Part shown: positions 63,968 to 64,000 of the stretch, piece by piece
Position numbering within the stretch: the first letter of the stretch is position 1
How the letters are laid out: every line of letters begins with the position of its first letter
Notes under the pieces: generated by a model
What the model saw: only the letters and a program-made list of their open reading frames with translations
Databases searched by the model: none
Told to the model about the DNA's origin: nothing
Assembly (NCBI RefSeq): GCF_001027745.1
Contig: NZ_LECU01000003.1
Coordinates: 248,001 to 312,000 of the forward strand
Reading direction: 5' to 3'
Length of the DNA stretch: 64,000 nt
Origin: Pedobacter sp. BMA
GTDB lineage: Bacteria; Bacteroidota; Bacteroidia; Sphingobacteriales; Sphingobacteriaceae
Position numbers and translations under genes: made by a program

Positions 63968-64000
63968 CCTTAAGTACGTAACGAAAATTAAAGGACATAG

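Noticed and set aside
1..64000. CRISPR arrays, insertion sequences, phage genes or retron-like elements
   Set aside because: No spaced direct repeats, transposase or integrase motifs, reverse transcriptase or terminal inverted repeats were seen on reading both strands.

Overview
The window looks like a chromosomal segment from a Bacteroidota bacterium of the Sphingobacteriaceae, most like Pedobacter. The signs are two SusC/SusD (RagA/RagB) pairs, an ECF sigma / FecR / STN-domain SusC cascade, TlpA-type thioredoxin and 7TM-AraC architectures, promoters of the Bacteroidota form (TTTG, about 19 bases, TAnnTTTG), few Shine-Dalgarno sites and an AT-rich composition. The genus is inferred from gene content and was not tested by alignment.

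Region 1 (1-28079, all + strand) is one very tightly packed polysaccharide biosynthesis operon that enters from the left edge. It holds about 19 glycosyltransferases of several fold families (GT2, GT4-like, GT61, DUF5672, CgeB-like and a DSD-motif GT-A enzyme). It also has an alginate-type MBOAT O-acyltransferase with an SGNH-like partner, an OafA-type acyltransferase, the remains of a second OafA-type gene, an FkbM methyltransferase, a Wzy-like membrane protein, a WcaF-type acetyltransferase and a NodB-type deacetylase. Near its end sits an exosortase (XrtY type, with Cys, Arg and His in place). Neighbours overlap at ATGA, TTGA or TAATG junctions, and about 12 of 27 genes seem to start with TTG, GTG or CTG. 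No flippase, outer-membrane export protein, chain-length kinase or exosortase substrate is present, so those must lie to the left or elsewhere. A convergent methyltransferase (28083-28730, -) closes the region.

Region 2 (28794-37377, - strand) is a regulated uptake operon: ECF sigma, FecR anti-sigma, STN-type SusC, SusD, then a TlpA-like thioredoxin, ending in a strong terminator. Region 3 (37535-41473) holds a membrane-anchored AraC-type regulator, a Crp-like regulator with a repeated 9-base motif in its leader, peptidase E and a small lipoprotein. Region 4 (41496-49205) is a second SusCD pair with a divergent AraC regulator and a GH30 glycosidase, probably a small glycan-use locus.

Region 5 (49459-58047) is housekeeping and stress: a DoxX-like protein, tRNA-Ser(TGA) with a near-ideal promoter, a large MscS channel, an orphan ECF sigma, a PAS histidine kinase with its LuxR-type response regulator, manganese catalase, an unknown protein and a YciF-like ferritin-fold protein. 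Region 6 (58168-61648) is a three-gene cassette: UDP-galactopyranose mutase, a glycosyltransferase and a clan-A glycosidase-like protein, pointing to galactofuranose. Region 7 (61649-64000) has a lipoprotein with a doubled leader, a possible small secreted protein, a 500-base gap and two tandem paralogous four-helix membrane proteins that I do not recognise.
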